Shown here piece after piece: positions 22,317 to 34,800 of a stretch of 47,055 nucleotides of DNA. Numbering within the stretch: position 1 is the first letter of the stretch; each line of letters starts with the position of its first letter. The notes under the pieces were generated by a model that worked only from the letters and a program-made list of their open reading frames with translations, ran no database searches and had not been told where the DNA came from. The stretch lies in NCBI GenBank assembly GCA_001584585.1, contig LSYV01000020.1, forward strand, positions 1,028,916 to 1,075,970, given 5' to 3'. Position numbers and translations under genes: made by a program. This DNA comes from Gonium pectorale (taxonomy: Eukaryota > Chlorophyta > Chlorophyceae > Chlamydomonadales > Volvocaceae).

Positions 22317-23002
22317 CGTGGTTCGGTTTGGGAAAGCCTCGACTGGACGTGGCCGTACGGGTCATCGGCCCGCGGGTCGCCCCTCACGCCCCCGTCCGTC
22401 CTCAAAGACCTGAGCCATGAGCCAACCGCAAGTGCGGTGTCAACCATGATAGGGGCAGCTCAGGAAGGCAGGAAAGTTTTGGTGCGGGCATGTGGCTGGG
22501 TCCCGCGGTCCACAGAAACGCCGAAACGTCCCCTAGTCGCAACCATCCTGACCTGCGGCCCGGGCTGGTCCTCCATGGCCGAGCTAGCGCCTTCCCCGGG
22601 CTCTACAGACGAAGCTTGGCCTCCATCGTGTGCACGCAGCCGGCGTGCTGGTCATTGCTCATTATGGATCACAGCTGCAAGAGTATGATGAATGAGAGTG
22701 GGTCGCGGCGGTGAGCAGGAGGGCTTTGAAGTAGCATTCAGGTACGGACCAACTGCCGGTCCCGTTCCTCATGGCGATTGTTGGGTCATGGATAATGCTT
22801 CAATTGAGAGGCAAATGCTACTGCTCGACTGACACAGCCCTGTCAAATCACACCTTTCCATAGCGAATAGGGGTCCGCTGACCTAAACCTGCATCACGAA
22901 CATATGTAAAGCAACAAGGTAGATGTCGTGCAGATATTTGGCACGAAGTTGAACAGACAGTTGTAACAGCCATCCGGCACCGCCATAGGGTACAGCCGTT
23001 CG
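22317..23002. promoter_or_regulatory. Divergent intergenic region of module B
   Basis: 686 bp between the start codons of nucleotidyltransferase copy B and ankyrin copy B, the same head-to-head arrangement and nearly the same spacing as module A. No core promoter element was recognised. Confidence 0.45.
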
Positions 23003-24831
23003 ATGAAGGAGCAGATGGCCGACCCGGGCGTCCACGGCACGGGCGATGCGTCGCGCGTGTGGCTTCCGGAGCTGGTGCAGCGCGTGGCGGCCTTCCTGCC
23101 AGCCAACGTGGTAGCATGCACGCTACGGCTGGTCGACAAGGCCACCGCCGCGCTGTTCAGGAGCCCCGAGCACACCGTTGTGCTCCTCTCGCAGCCGGTC
23201 CCGGATGCGGCCTTTGCGCAGCGCTGGGGCCGCCCGGAGAAGCTGCGGGCTCTGACTCTGTCGCAGCGGCAGAAGCTGCTGCGGCTCACGGCACGCAGCG
23301 GCAGCCTCCACAAACTGCAGACCCTGGTGGCCATGCCAGACTACTTCCCACCCCTCTGCAAGGACGTCTTCTCCGCTGCGGCGTCGGCGGGCCATCTCCA
23401 CGCGTGCGAGTGGCTGCTGGAGCGCTCGTGCCCCTGGGGCGGGGAGGTGCTCAGTGCGGCGACCAGGGCCGGCCACCAGCACGTCTGCTCGTGGCTTCTA
23501 GCCAAGGGCTGTCCCTGGTCCGACACCGCTCCGGCTCAGGCAGCGCACGGCGGCCACCTGGCTCTGGCGGAGTGGCTGGCGCAGCAGCGGCCCGGGGAGG
23601 TGGACGCACATGCGCTGCTGGTCGGGGCGGCGGAGGGCTGCGAGCTGCCCACGCTGCAGCGCCTGCACTCTCAGTGGCTGGAGGCTCGGGGCCAGCGCCT
23701 GCATAGCTGGCACTAGGGGCCGGTCCTGGACGCCGCGGCCGGCAGCCCCACCGCCGACTGGCGGGCCAAGGTGGAGTGGCTGCAGGGCCGCGGCTACGAC
23801 TGGGAGGCCTACAGCTTGCGCTGCCTGCTGCCGCGGCCGGACTGGCGGGAGCGGGCTGCGTGGCTGCTGGAGCGCGGCTTTCCGCTGGGCGGCCTGCAGG
23901 GCCTGGCGCGCATTGCAGCCGGCGCCGGCGACACGGATGCGCTGAGCCACCTGCTAAGTCTTGGCGTGCGTCTCACCCACGGGGCGGCATCGGAGGCCTT
24001 CTTGGGCGCACTGCGGGGCGGCCACCTGTCCGCGGCTGAAGCGGTGTACCCCTTCCTAGAGACCGTGAACACCGCTGCCGCCGTGACAGATGCGGCGCGC
24101 AGCGGGCAGCCCCGTGCGTTGGAGTGGGTGCTGGAGCGTGTGGGACCCGAGGCGGTGCTGACGCCGGCGACCTTTCGGTGCGCGACCGAGGCCTGCGGGC
24201 TGGAGGCCATGGCATGGCTGCGGGAGCACGGCTGCCCGTGGGACGCGAGCGCCATCAAGGCGGCGGCCGAGTGCGGCAGCCAGGAGAAGCTGGAGTGGCT
24301 GATGAGCCGCGGCTGCCCCGTGAAGGTGAGCACCTGCGTGTGCTTGCTGGCTGCGGTTCTGTATAAGATGGCTTGCAAACTTGAGGTCTATGGGGCAGCC
24401 TCTACCGGCCTGCTGGTTTACGCCAAGGACCGGTTACGATTGCGGACGTCCGACTCTGCTAACTGCTACGTTTGGGTTCTGGCGCTTCGTGGGCTTTCGA
24501 TTGGAGCTTCCTCACTTATTCTTGGTGCTGGTGCGCTCCGCCTGGCTCCTCCCCCCAGGACGACGGTGAGCCGTTCGTATTTGCCTGCAGCAATGGCGAC
24601 GTGGCGACGCTGCGCTGCCTGCAGCGCCTGGGCTGCACGTGGCGCCCTGACGCAGACGTGTTTACGCGGGCGGTCCGGATCATGGCTTTTGAAAGCCGGC
24701 CCTGCGCCGAGGCCGCGCTGATATGGCTGCTGGAGCAGGGCTGCCGCGTCGACTGGGATGGGGGAGCCGCCGTGGCGGTGCGGTACTGGGAGGGGCTGCG
24801 GCCTGACCTGGATTCGGTTGTGGAGAGGTGA
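23003..24831 (+). pseudogene. F-box-like and ankyrin-repeat gene, copy B, with in-frame stop
   Basis: Same two-exon structure as copy A: 23003-24325 and 24559-24831. The frame would encode 531 residues, but codon 238 is TAG (23714-23716). Copy A has GAG (Glu) there, and the frame continues unchanged on both sides. If real, the product is a 237-aa protein with the F-box-like region and the first ankyrin repeats only. Residues up to the middle of the protein are nearly identical to copy A. The second half is clearly diverged but keeps ankyrin form (HGCPWDASAIKAAAE) and an intact splice pair. The open frame downstream of a single stop suggests a recent lesion, a polymorphism or a base-call error. 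Confidence 0.7.
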
Positions 24832-25858
24832 AGGCACCTGTCTAGCCACCCGGCGTGATAGGCAATGCCTTCCGCCGTGCGATGGGTTGTCAGCTAGGTC
24901 AGCTTGCATGCTTAAGAGAAAGCAGGAGGGGGCTTGATACTTGTGCGGAGCGGAGCGGACCCGGCGGTGTCGGGTACGTGCATGTGTGCTACACCGGACG
25001 GATGCGCACTGCTGGGTGCGTGGGGTTGGCGTCTAAGAGGCCGGTAGCGGGTATACCGGTAGGGCAGACGCCCGCGTCTGGAAAACTGCAAGGGGACCCC
25101 GGATGACTCAGGGGCGTGGGAGCGATGCCACACGGACTCCCGTTACAGTGGACAGTAGGTTGCCGTCAGCTTGCCAAGTTTTCATACGAGTTTTCATAGT
25201 GCGCACGGGTCTGGCATCGGCCTGCCACGGTTATGGATGGGTTATGACGGGTAGTTGCGTACCGGTACCACGTGTCGCGAACGGGGTTGTGCGCGGGTGG
25301 GAAAGCTGCAGCAGAGCGGGCCTAGGAAAGCAAATCTACCGGTACTTTTGTCGAGAGGTTGGAAGACGCAACCAACAGTGGGAGTGTGCACTGTCCTGGG
25401 ACCCGCGCGCGTTCCCAGTAAGGCTTGACCACTATGCATTTAGGTGCCGCATGATTTGGACGGGCCTGTGGGCTCGCAGCGCAAGAGCCCAACATCTTCA
25501 TGACATGACGATGCCAGTATCGGTCAGCGGTCGTCGCATTCGAGCAACTTATGGTGAAGCCCATATGTAATGTCGCGTGCTTTAGATCCACTCTTGCAGC
25601 CTACGACGCTACGATATACCAGTTCGCCAACCGTCTAACTCCTAACGCCCAGCGGTACCCAATTCCCAGCTATCAAATTCTTTAATCCTCAACGCAAGTA
25701 CGCCGTGTCATCGTAAGGGACTTGGGTTGCATCGGGTTTGGCCCAGCCTGATTTGGAATAACGGTGCTATGCAAGTAGGTCGATCAGACAATTGTATCAA
25801 AAACAGAAAGGCCTCACAGTAAGCATCTGGCGCCGCCCAACCGGGCGCCGAAGCAAAG
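24832..25858. other. Intergenic region between ankyrin copy B and the helicase gene
   Basis: No gene seen. It contains a TGTAA motif at 25566-25570 and presumably the helicase promoter toward its right end. Confidence 0.45.
25566..25570 (+). promoter_or_regulatory. Candidate polyadenylation motif for ankyrin copy B
   Basis: TGTAA 735 nt after the stop at 24831. The spacing is acceptable for a volvocine 3' UTR. Confidence 0.35.
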
Positions 25859-28800
25859 ATGGGCGGCACCAAAAACAGAGACGCGAAGATGAAGGCCAAC
25901 AAGGTCTTTTCGTAAGTACTGATAAATAGTAATTCCGCCGGCGCCCTTGCGATCCAGCCCCCTCCCCTTCATATCCCCCGTGCGGCATGAAGGTCTGGAG
26001 GAGGCGGGGGCACCAAAGGTCCGGCAGTGGTAGACAAGCGAGGGCAAGAGGTCAAGTGCCCTTACTGCGACAAGACTTATCAGCAGGTGGGGCAGCGGGA
26101 AGGGAGGGCTAGGGAAGCGCCGAGCTCCCAGGGGTGGTGTTTCTTTGCCATGCCTGGCGTCTCGCACTCGTTCCCAACCTACGTCCCTCCCTATGTCCCA
26201 AATCGCCTGCAGAGTGGCCGGCTGAAGGACCACATTGCTAAGCAGCACGCCGACCAGCTGCAGCCGCAGGATGCGCCCGCAGCGGAGGCGGGTGCCGGGC
26301 CAGCTGCTGCCGCTGCAGCGCCGGCCGCCGGCAAGCCCGCGGCCGCTGCGGCCAAAGCCACAGCCGCGGCCGCGCCAGCCGCAGCATCGGCGGCCGCCGC
26401 CAACCTGGCCGCCGCTGCAGCCGCGGCCGCGCGGTCCGCCGCGAGCAAAGGTGGGGCTTGTGGGACGTCGACCCTGGCGTCTGCAAGCAAGCGTGGCTGA
26501 GCTTCGCGCAGCGCGTGGGGACGGTAGCTCGGGGTATTTGGCGTCCATGAAATCTACTTGGCTCTTGAGCCGGCGCGGGGCAAATCGTCAGGTTAGGGGG
26601 CATCATCACCTGTGCCCGCACATCGCCGCTCGTGGCCTGTCGCTCGCCAAACCGACACCCCTGAGGCCCCCCCCCCACACTAACATGCGCCGCCGGCTTC
26701 TCTACTGAGAGCGGCCTCCAGTAATCTGCCCCTTGTACTCCTCAGCCTCACCCACCCAGCTGCCCCCCTGCTTTGACGCGCTGACCCATCGGCGCCGCGT
26801 GCTGTGCGCCTGTCATGCCGCCGCAGGGCCAGGCAGCGGCAGCGGCGGCGCCGGCGGGCCCAGCGGCTCGGGCGCTGGCGCCGGCGGCGCTGCGTCCGCT
26901 GCAGGCGGCGCCGGCGGCGGCATGATGACGCTCAACAGCCGGGCCGGCTACTACACGTGTAAGAGCCCCACCATGCACCTGCACGAGTGGACGCAGCGGG
27001 AGAAGCGGCCCAGGCCCAGGGTGGTGCCCAAGCAGCTGGACAGCGGCCTGTGGACGTGCAAGGTGCGAGCGGGCGGGCAGGTTGGGGGCGGGAGGGAGGA
27101 GCCACACAGCACCTCGACTTTGCCGTCATCTGCGCGTTTGAAATGGCGCGCCTGTACCCGCCCTGGCCTGGATGCGTGCGCCCTGATCTTCCTGCCCTGC
27201 GTGTTGGATGCCTCGGGGTTGATCGCCCCACCGCGCCACCGCCCCAACCCCCACCCCCCCACCCCCCCAGGTGGTCATGCCGGACCCCAAGCGGCAGGAG
27301 GACGACGTGGTGGTGTTTCTGGACGAGGAGCACGCGGCGCCCGACGAGGCGGAGGCGCGCGAGCGGGGCGCGGTGGCGGCGCTGAACCGGGTGCAGGGTA
27401 GGGCTGTGGGCTGTGGGCTGTGGGCTGTGGGCTGTGGGCTGGGATGCGCGCCGGGCGCAGCGGCGGGGCGGTGGGGGGCCGGGGCGATCGGGGCCGGGGG
27501 CTGGGATTGCACGCGGGAAAGTGCAAAGGAAGGTCACCGACGTAATACTGCCATCCTTCTTGTAACGTTAGCCAGATTAATCGGCACTGGGCGTGCTTGA
27601 TGTGTTTGTTCATGCTTTGGCTATGCCCTGAAGTAGTGCGTCTGGTGAGAGACGCTTCCCCTGCACCTGGCCCACAGGCGACCGCGCGCTGGAGCGCATC
27701 TTGCCCAAGGACTACGTGCCGCTATGGAATGCGCTGGGCGAGGAGCGCAAGGCCCGCGAGCAGGCCGCAGCGGCGCGCAGGGCGGCGGAGGACCGGCGCA
27801 AGCAGCAGGACGAGGCGCGGCGCAAGAGGTCCAACACGCGCACGCCGCAGGTTGGTGCCCGGCCGGGGCCGGACTCCCAGGCGCTACGTATAAGGCCCGA
27901 GTTCTGCCTCAATCGCGTTTGCGCCCTCTTTGCCCCCGCCGTCACCACATTCTGCGCTTACCTCTCACTTTGCTTCGTCCGATTGTCCCACCTTCTAAAC
28001 TCGACCATGGCACAAGTCATACGCTCAAACTGTGGCCTGGCCTTCTGCGTGAATCATCATACGAGCCACGTCGCCCAGTAGCCCCCCGCGTGCTCGCCCG
28101 CTGCAATGCGTATGATGCAGCCCAACTCGTTCCTCTCCCCTTCTCTCTGCCCCCCTCTCTCTCCCCCCTGCCCCTCCCACACCCCGCAGGTGGTGGTTAT
28201 GAGCGCCGCCAAGCAGCGGCTCGTGCAGTCGCTGCTGCGGGACCGCGGCGCGGCGCCCGGCGGCGCCGGAGCGACGCGCGGGTCATCGGCCGCCGAATCC
28301 GCCGAGGCGGACCTGTCCGGCGTCGTGGAGCAGCTGAGCGACATGGGCTTCAGCCCGCAGCACGTGCAGCTGGCGTACGAGCGGGGCGCGGGGGCGGCAG
28401 CCGGGGGCGGCGGGGGTGGTGTTAGTGTGGAGGCGCTGCTGGACTGGCTGCTGATCAACCTGCCGCAGGACCAGCTGCCCAGCCAGTTCACCAAGGGTGC
28501 GTGGGTGGGGTGGATCAGAGGCCTGGAAGGCGTTGCGTGTGTGGGTGTGTGGTGTGATGGATGGGGTAGTTTGGGGCCTACGGCTTCGGCTGCGGAGTGC
28601 GCGCAAACTGCAGCCGCGGTGTCTTTTTGCGTCATTGCCGTGAATGTGATGCGGCTCCAGGCGTTCCCCCGGCCACTTGGCGCACAGTCCTGGCTCCAAG
28701 TCGAGCGCCTCACCGGTGGGCCCTCCCTTCCCCGTCGCACGCGCGTGGGTGTGTATGTCCTTCGGGCGTATATGGCCGTAGAGGCGGGCTCCCTCTTTAT

Positions 28801-31800
28801 GTGCAGGTTCCTCTTTTTTATGGCATGTATGGCATGCTGCTGCGCAGGCTCCACCACCAACATGGTCGCGGTGGTGAGGAGGGGCCATGCGGGCGCGGGC
28901 GGCGGCGGCGCGTCGCTGCAGTCGGTCGCCCGCCTCATGGCGTACGGCTTCACCAGCGCCGAGTGCGAGTCGGCGCTGGCAGCGGCCGGCGGCGACGAGC
29001 TGGCGGCGCACGTACGGCTGTACGGCGAGCTGACCGGTAGGGGTCCCTCCTCCCTGACGTGCGTTTGACCCTGACTGCACTCGGGAGCCTTATCAGCTGC
29101 TGCTGCGGAGGAGGAGAATTGCGGATTCGCTGTCCGTGCCGGGGCCCTGGGGCTCTCAACTACTGGTTCCAGCCGTTACCCACTAACCCACCAAGTGGTC
29201 GGAGGCGGAAGCGCCTGACGCGCCAGTGCCTGCCCCGATGCCCGACCTCGCCGTCTGCGTAGGCGTGCAGCTGCCCAACCCGGGCCCGTCTTCAGAGGCC
29301 GCTGCTGCCGACGGCGCCGCGGACGCGTGGGCCGAGGAGCTCATGGTGCTCGAGTCCATATACGACAGCCAGTTTGCCGTACTATCGGCGGACGCCGTGC
29401 GCCTCACGCTGGAGCTGCCGGCCGACTGCGCCGTCGCCACCCGGGCGGATGCGCAGCTGGTGCTCGAGTTTGTGCGGCTGGGCGGCGGCGGCGGCGGCGG
29501 CGGCGGCGAGGGGGCGCCCGCGTACCCGGACGCGCCGCCGCTCGTGTCCGTGAGCTGCGCGGGCCTGGCGGCGGGGGCGCTCCGACACCTCACCCGGGTG
29601 ATGGCGCAGGTGCGCGCGCGGCCGCACGGCCCCACCGCCGGCTCCACCACCCCAGATCTCACGAAACCATTAGGGCATGTCCCTTGGTCCGCGCTTTCGC
29701 CCTTCGCGCGGCTGTACAGGCACCATGCGACCGCGTTTGTTTGTTTGTTTGTCCTGCCTGTGCGATGAGCTGCGCGCGCATAAGCTGTTGCACGTGCGGT
29801 GGCGCCTCACGTCGCCCGCACAGGAGTCTCAGCAGCTGCTGGGGCAGCCCGCGCTGCACGACCTGGCGACCTGCGCCCTGGAGGCGGCGGCCGCCATCGA
29901 CGAGGAGGCGGCGGCAGAGGCCGAGGCCGGCGGCGGCGCGTCCCGCGGCGCCGGCAGCGGTGCGCGGCGTGGCGATGCGGATGCGGATGACGGCGACGGC
30001 GGCGACCTGGAGCGGCAAGGCAGCTCGTTGGTGGAGGGCTTTGAGGGCCTCATGGTGGAGGACGAGGAGGAGGACGACGAGGCGGAGGCCAAAGAAGGCA
30101 GGCGGAAAGCCGGGGGCCCGGCCGACCGGCGGGCGCGGCAAGAGGGCCCGGCGGGGGCAGGCGGCGGAGGCCGCAGGTGCGCGCTCCGGGCCCGCTGGGC
30201 GAGTGGCGTCGTGGACGGTGGGACGGCGGGCGGCCGGGGGCCCTTGCAACAGCTCAGCGGCCTGCCGGTTCCATTATTGCTCGTGTGGTGCATGCCCATT
30301 GCTGCGTGTTGTGCTGTCCCCAATGTCTCCGCTCCACATGCAGACTCCCGGTGGGCGCTGGTAGAGGACCTTCCTGGTCGCCTTCCTGTCTCACCGGCCT
30401 GTCGCGCTGATCGGGTCATGGTGCCCTCACCCTCACTCTCACCCTCACCCGGTGCGCCAACGCCGTCACCGGCTCTCGACAATGCCGAGACGCCAACACG
30501 CCCATGCCCCCCTTTCGTGCCAAATCAAGGAACCCCACCTACCCACCCCGCCGATTCAACATCCCACCCATCTACCCACCCACCCACTCGCCCGCCCCAA
30601 CCGGCGCAGATCGACCTGGCCGCGGAGAGCGCCCGCCTCAGCCGGCTGCAGGCCGACCTGGACGCCCTGCCGCGCCACGCCGACATGCGCCGGGCGCGCG
30701 CCGCCCTGCCCGCCGCCGCCAAGCGCCCCGAGCTGCTGGAGCTGCTACGCTGCCACGACGTGGTGGTGGTCAGCGGGGCCACCGGCTGCGGCAAGAGCAC
30801 GCAGGCGAGCGGGAGGGCTGGCGGGCGGGAGGGGAGGGGAGGGAAGGCCGCAGAGGAGGACGGCGCGGTGCGGCTGCCGACCCTTGCTAAGCATTCCTCC
30901 CCATGCTCCAGGCGTACCCCAGGACCCGAAGTACTTGCACCTGGCTTGCGTGCGTGCTTGCTGTCCCACCGACCCTTCTGTGCGGTGTGTTCAAGCCCAC
31001 CTGTCTGCATGTCTACTTATTTATTCGTCGCTGTGCACCGGCCCGCCCGCCCCCGCCCCCGCGCTCTCCCCAGGTGCCCCAGTACATCCTGGAGGACGCC
31101 ATCGCCTCCGGACAGGGAGCCCGCTGCAACATCGTGGTCACGCAGGTGGGTGGGTGCGACCCCGTCAACCCCTCCCCCAGCACCCGCTCCGGGTGGGGGG
31201 GGGAGGATGGCGTGGAGGTGACGGGCAGATGGACCGCCTGGGCTGACGCAACCGCAACCGCAACCGCTAGAGCTAGTTGGAGGGGGACAAGGGGTCACTT
31301 GCAACGGATGCAGCCCCGCAAGCGAATGGGGCTGATCCAGTTGCCTGACGCTGCCGTCTAGCCGCGTTGCAGGGGGCCAGGGGGCAGCGCCCGCCTGGTA
31401 CGGTTTGCGCGCACGCGCACGCACACACTTTGCACCCGTACCCTCGTGACCCGACTCCCCTACTGTCCTGACCGCCGCCCGTCGGTGCCCGTCGCCCTTC
31501 ACCCACCACCCGCACAGCCCCGCCGCATCTCGGCGCTCGGCCTGGCGTCGCGCGTGGCGGCTGAGCGCGGCGAGTCGGCTGGCGAGACGGTGGGCTACAG
31601 CGTGCGGCTGGAGCACCGCGCCTCCGCCGCCACGCGCCTCACCTTCGTGACCACCGGCATCCTGCTGCGCCGCCTGCTGTCGGACCCCGACCTCGAGGTG
31701 GGGGACCTCCACCTGCAGATAAAGGCACCGGCGCCTCACAAATGCACCCTCGGGTGGGACCACGCCGCTCCCTCCTTTTCTGGGGTGCATGCCGGCGTGC

Positions 31801-34800
31801 TGGTCCCCGTACGGTCCCACAGCGACGGGAACGGCAATACCGGTAGGGTGTGGTCCCTTCCCTTTACGAAAGGGTCTGGATTGCCCGTGTAGCTGTACCC
31901 AATGCCCCACGTGCGCTGGCCCCTCCGTACCCCGCTCCCACGGGCCACCTTCCGTCTCACCATCCGAGCAACACCCTTCTGCACCCGTCCTGGCGTTCCT
32001 CCTGCCCCCTCCCCCCCCACCAGGGCGCCACCCACATCGTGCTGGACGAGGTGCACGAGCGCTCCATCGAGATCGACCTGCTGCTGCTGCTCCTGCGGGA
32101 CGTGCTGGCGCGGCGGCGCCGCCAGGCGGCCGCCGCCGGCTCCGGCGTGCCCGAGCCGCCGCCGCTCAAGCTGGTGCTCATGTCGGCCACCGCCGACGCG
32201 CAGCTGTTCGCCGGCTACATGAACGCCGACGGCGGCGACGGAGCGCTCATCGGCAGCGGGGCAGCCGGGGGCGGCGGGGGCGGGGCGAAGGGCAAGGCGG
32301 GCGGCAAGGGCGCCGCGGGGGCGGGCGGCGGCGGCGGTGGCGGCGGCGGTGCGTCCGTGGGCATGATCACCATCCCCGGCTTCACGTACCCCGTCCGGGA
32401 GTTCTACCTCGAGGTGCGTACGGCACGCCTACATGTGCCGCGTGACATAGCGCGGGCGGGGAGGGGACTTCGCTTTGGATAATGCTGACCGCTGCATGAC
32501 CGCGTTCCCGCGGTGCTCGCTCGCCCTTCACCCTCCTCTTGGGACTGTTTGTTGGTCGCGGCGGCGCCCTCCCAGAAACGGGCGTAGCCCCACGCTGCGG
32601 CTCCTCCCAACTCCGGGCTCAACTATCCCCCGCGCTCCCTGCCGCCAGTTACCACTCTCAGCTGCCCTCCCTGGTCCCTGCTCCCCCTCCCTCTCCCTCC
32701 CTCCATCTCCGAACCCAACCTCCGAAACCCACTAGGGACCCCGCCCCTCCCATCGCGACCGGTTCCCATCCTCACTACCCGCCCTCCCCCCCACCGCCCC
32801 CCTGCTCCGCCCCTCCCCGACCCCGGCAGGACGTGTTTGAGATGACGGGCCACGCGGTGGGGCGGGACAACCGCTGCGCCAAGCGGGGCGGGGCTGGCGG
32901 CAAGGACAAGGACAAGGCCTTCGAGCCCAAGCTGTCGCACGCGCTCAAGTCGTACAGCGACCAGACGATGCGGAGCCTCAGCCTGGTGGACGAGGACCAG
33001 GTGCGGACCTGGGTCGAGTCACGGCTGCTGCTGCTGCTGCTGCTGGCTCCCAGGCTTGTGCCGTTACCTGTAGGGCTTCACGGTGCTGCGCCGCGCCCCC
33101 ACCCCGGCCCCCGCGACCTCGGCCGCCACCTGTTGGAAGGGGCCGTGGCTGCTTACCCGTGAGGGGGGGGTGAGGGGTGAGGTGAGGCTTGGTGGGTGCG
33201 CCGCGACCTAAGGCTTCATGCAGCACTGCTCCAACGCAGCGGCCCCCCTGTTTTGTGATAGTTGATAGTAAACCCAATTGAAGCAACTCGTGCGCGTGGT
33301 TCTGCGGCCCGCCCTCCCCCGCCCCCCTCCCCCCGCCCCCCAGATCAACTACGAGCTGCTGGTGGACCTGGTGGCGGAGATCGTGGGACGGCACCGCCGC
33401 GACGGGGCAGCCGCGTTCCTGTCCGACTGGCCGCAGGTGGGTCGGGGGCTCATTGCGCCGGGGCCGGCGGCGGCTGGCGACGCGCTGTCCTGGTGCCGAC
33501 GTCCTGTGGTGGGCCCCCTCTGTTGGCAACCAAGGCGAACCCCGCAGCCGAGCGCCGAGCCCCTGCGTCCCCTGCAACCTGCACCCTGCGGTCGCCCACC
33601 CGTCTCCCGCAGGCCTTCTCGTCGGGCCGGGGCGACACCAGCGGCGGGGGCGCACTGCTGGTGTTCCTGCCTGGAGCGCCCGAGATCAGCCGGCTGCAGG
33701 TGCGGGCGTCGGGGGAGTGGGCCCACGGCTGGCGGGCCCACGACCTTTCCGCTTGCGCGAGTAGAAGGTGGAACCGCTCACGGGTCGCGCCATCCACATA
33801 CTGTACTGAGACTCATTAGCTGTCCCCTGCGCTCGCAGCCGAGCGGCCCCGAACCTCTTGCNNNNNNNNNNNNNNNNNNNNAGGGGAAGGGGAAGGGGAG
33901 GGGGAGGGGGAGGGGGAGGGGGAGGGGGAGGGGGAGGGGAGCGGAAGCGGAAGCGGAAGCGGAAGCGGAAGCGGCTGCAGGTGCGGGGAGGGGGGCAATG
34001 GACGAGGGGTGATAAAGGGGAAGGGGATGGAGGGAGGGAGGGATGGGTTTATGGGAGCCAGGAAAGCGGGACCGATCGGGGCCTGTCTCCCAGGGGGGTT
34101 CTGTGCAGGTCGAGTGCAACAGGCCTTGGTGCCGTGCTCCCGGTAGCCGCGAGGGTGCCGCTTGGCCGTTTATCTATGTGTTTAAAGGTCTCGGCAGTAG
34201 TAGCCGGCTAAGCCGTTTTGTGGGCGACAAGATCACTACCAACCGCCGCTGTTGCTCCTGCGCCCCGGCTCGCAGGAAGGCTGGGTCAGCCGGGCGGCCG
34301 CGCAGCAGCGGAGAGGGCGTGCCGGCCGTGTGAGGTGAGGAGGGGGGGGGGGTTGATGTACCCACCCCCCACCCGCCGTGCGGAAACGTGTTCTGCCCCG
34401 GCGAGGCAGCTAGCGTGCTGCCTATCCATATTGCCCTACGAAACGCGCCGTCGCAGCGCTAAACGGTCTCGCCGCAGTCCATGTCACATCTGCGAACAGA
34501 AATCCCGCATACGCCTCTCGGTCCGCGAACTTTCCCCGTGACGCCCAAACGCACGCCACTCACGCCTACCGTACGCACGCGCGCCACCGTGTCGGCCCCG
34601 CAGGCCCGGCATCTGCTTCCGCGTCTTCAGCAGCGAGCAGTGGGACCGCATGCCCAACCACACAGAGCCCGAGATGCTCCGGTCGCCGCTCGAGAGCGTC
34701 TGCTTGCTCGTCAAGGGCATGACCAGCGCCAAAGCCGAAGCTGGCGGCGGTGCCGCCGCCGCTGCCGTCGCTGGCGCTGGCAGCGCCAGTGGCGGCGTCG

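Noticed and set aside
33882..33974. Regular repeats as a CRISPR array or telomere
   Set aside because: Units are contiguous 6-bp simple repeats with no spacers and no plant/algal telomere unit.
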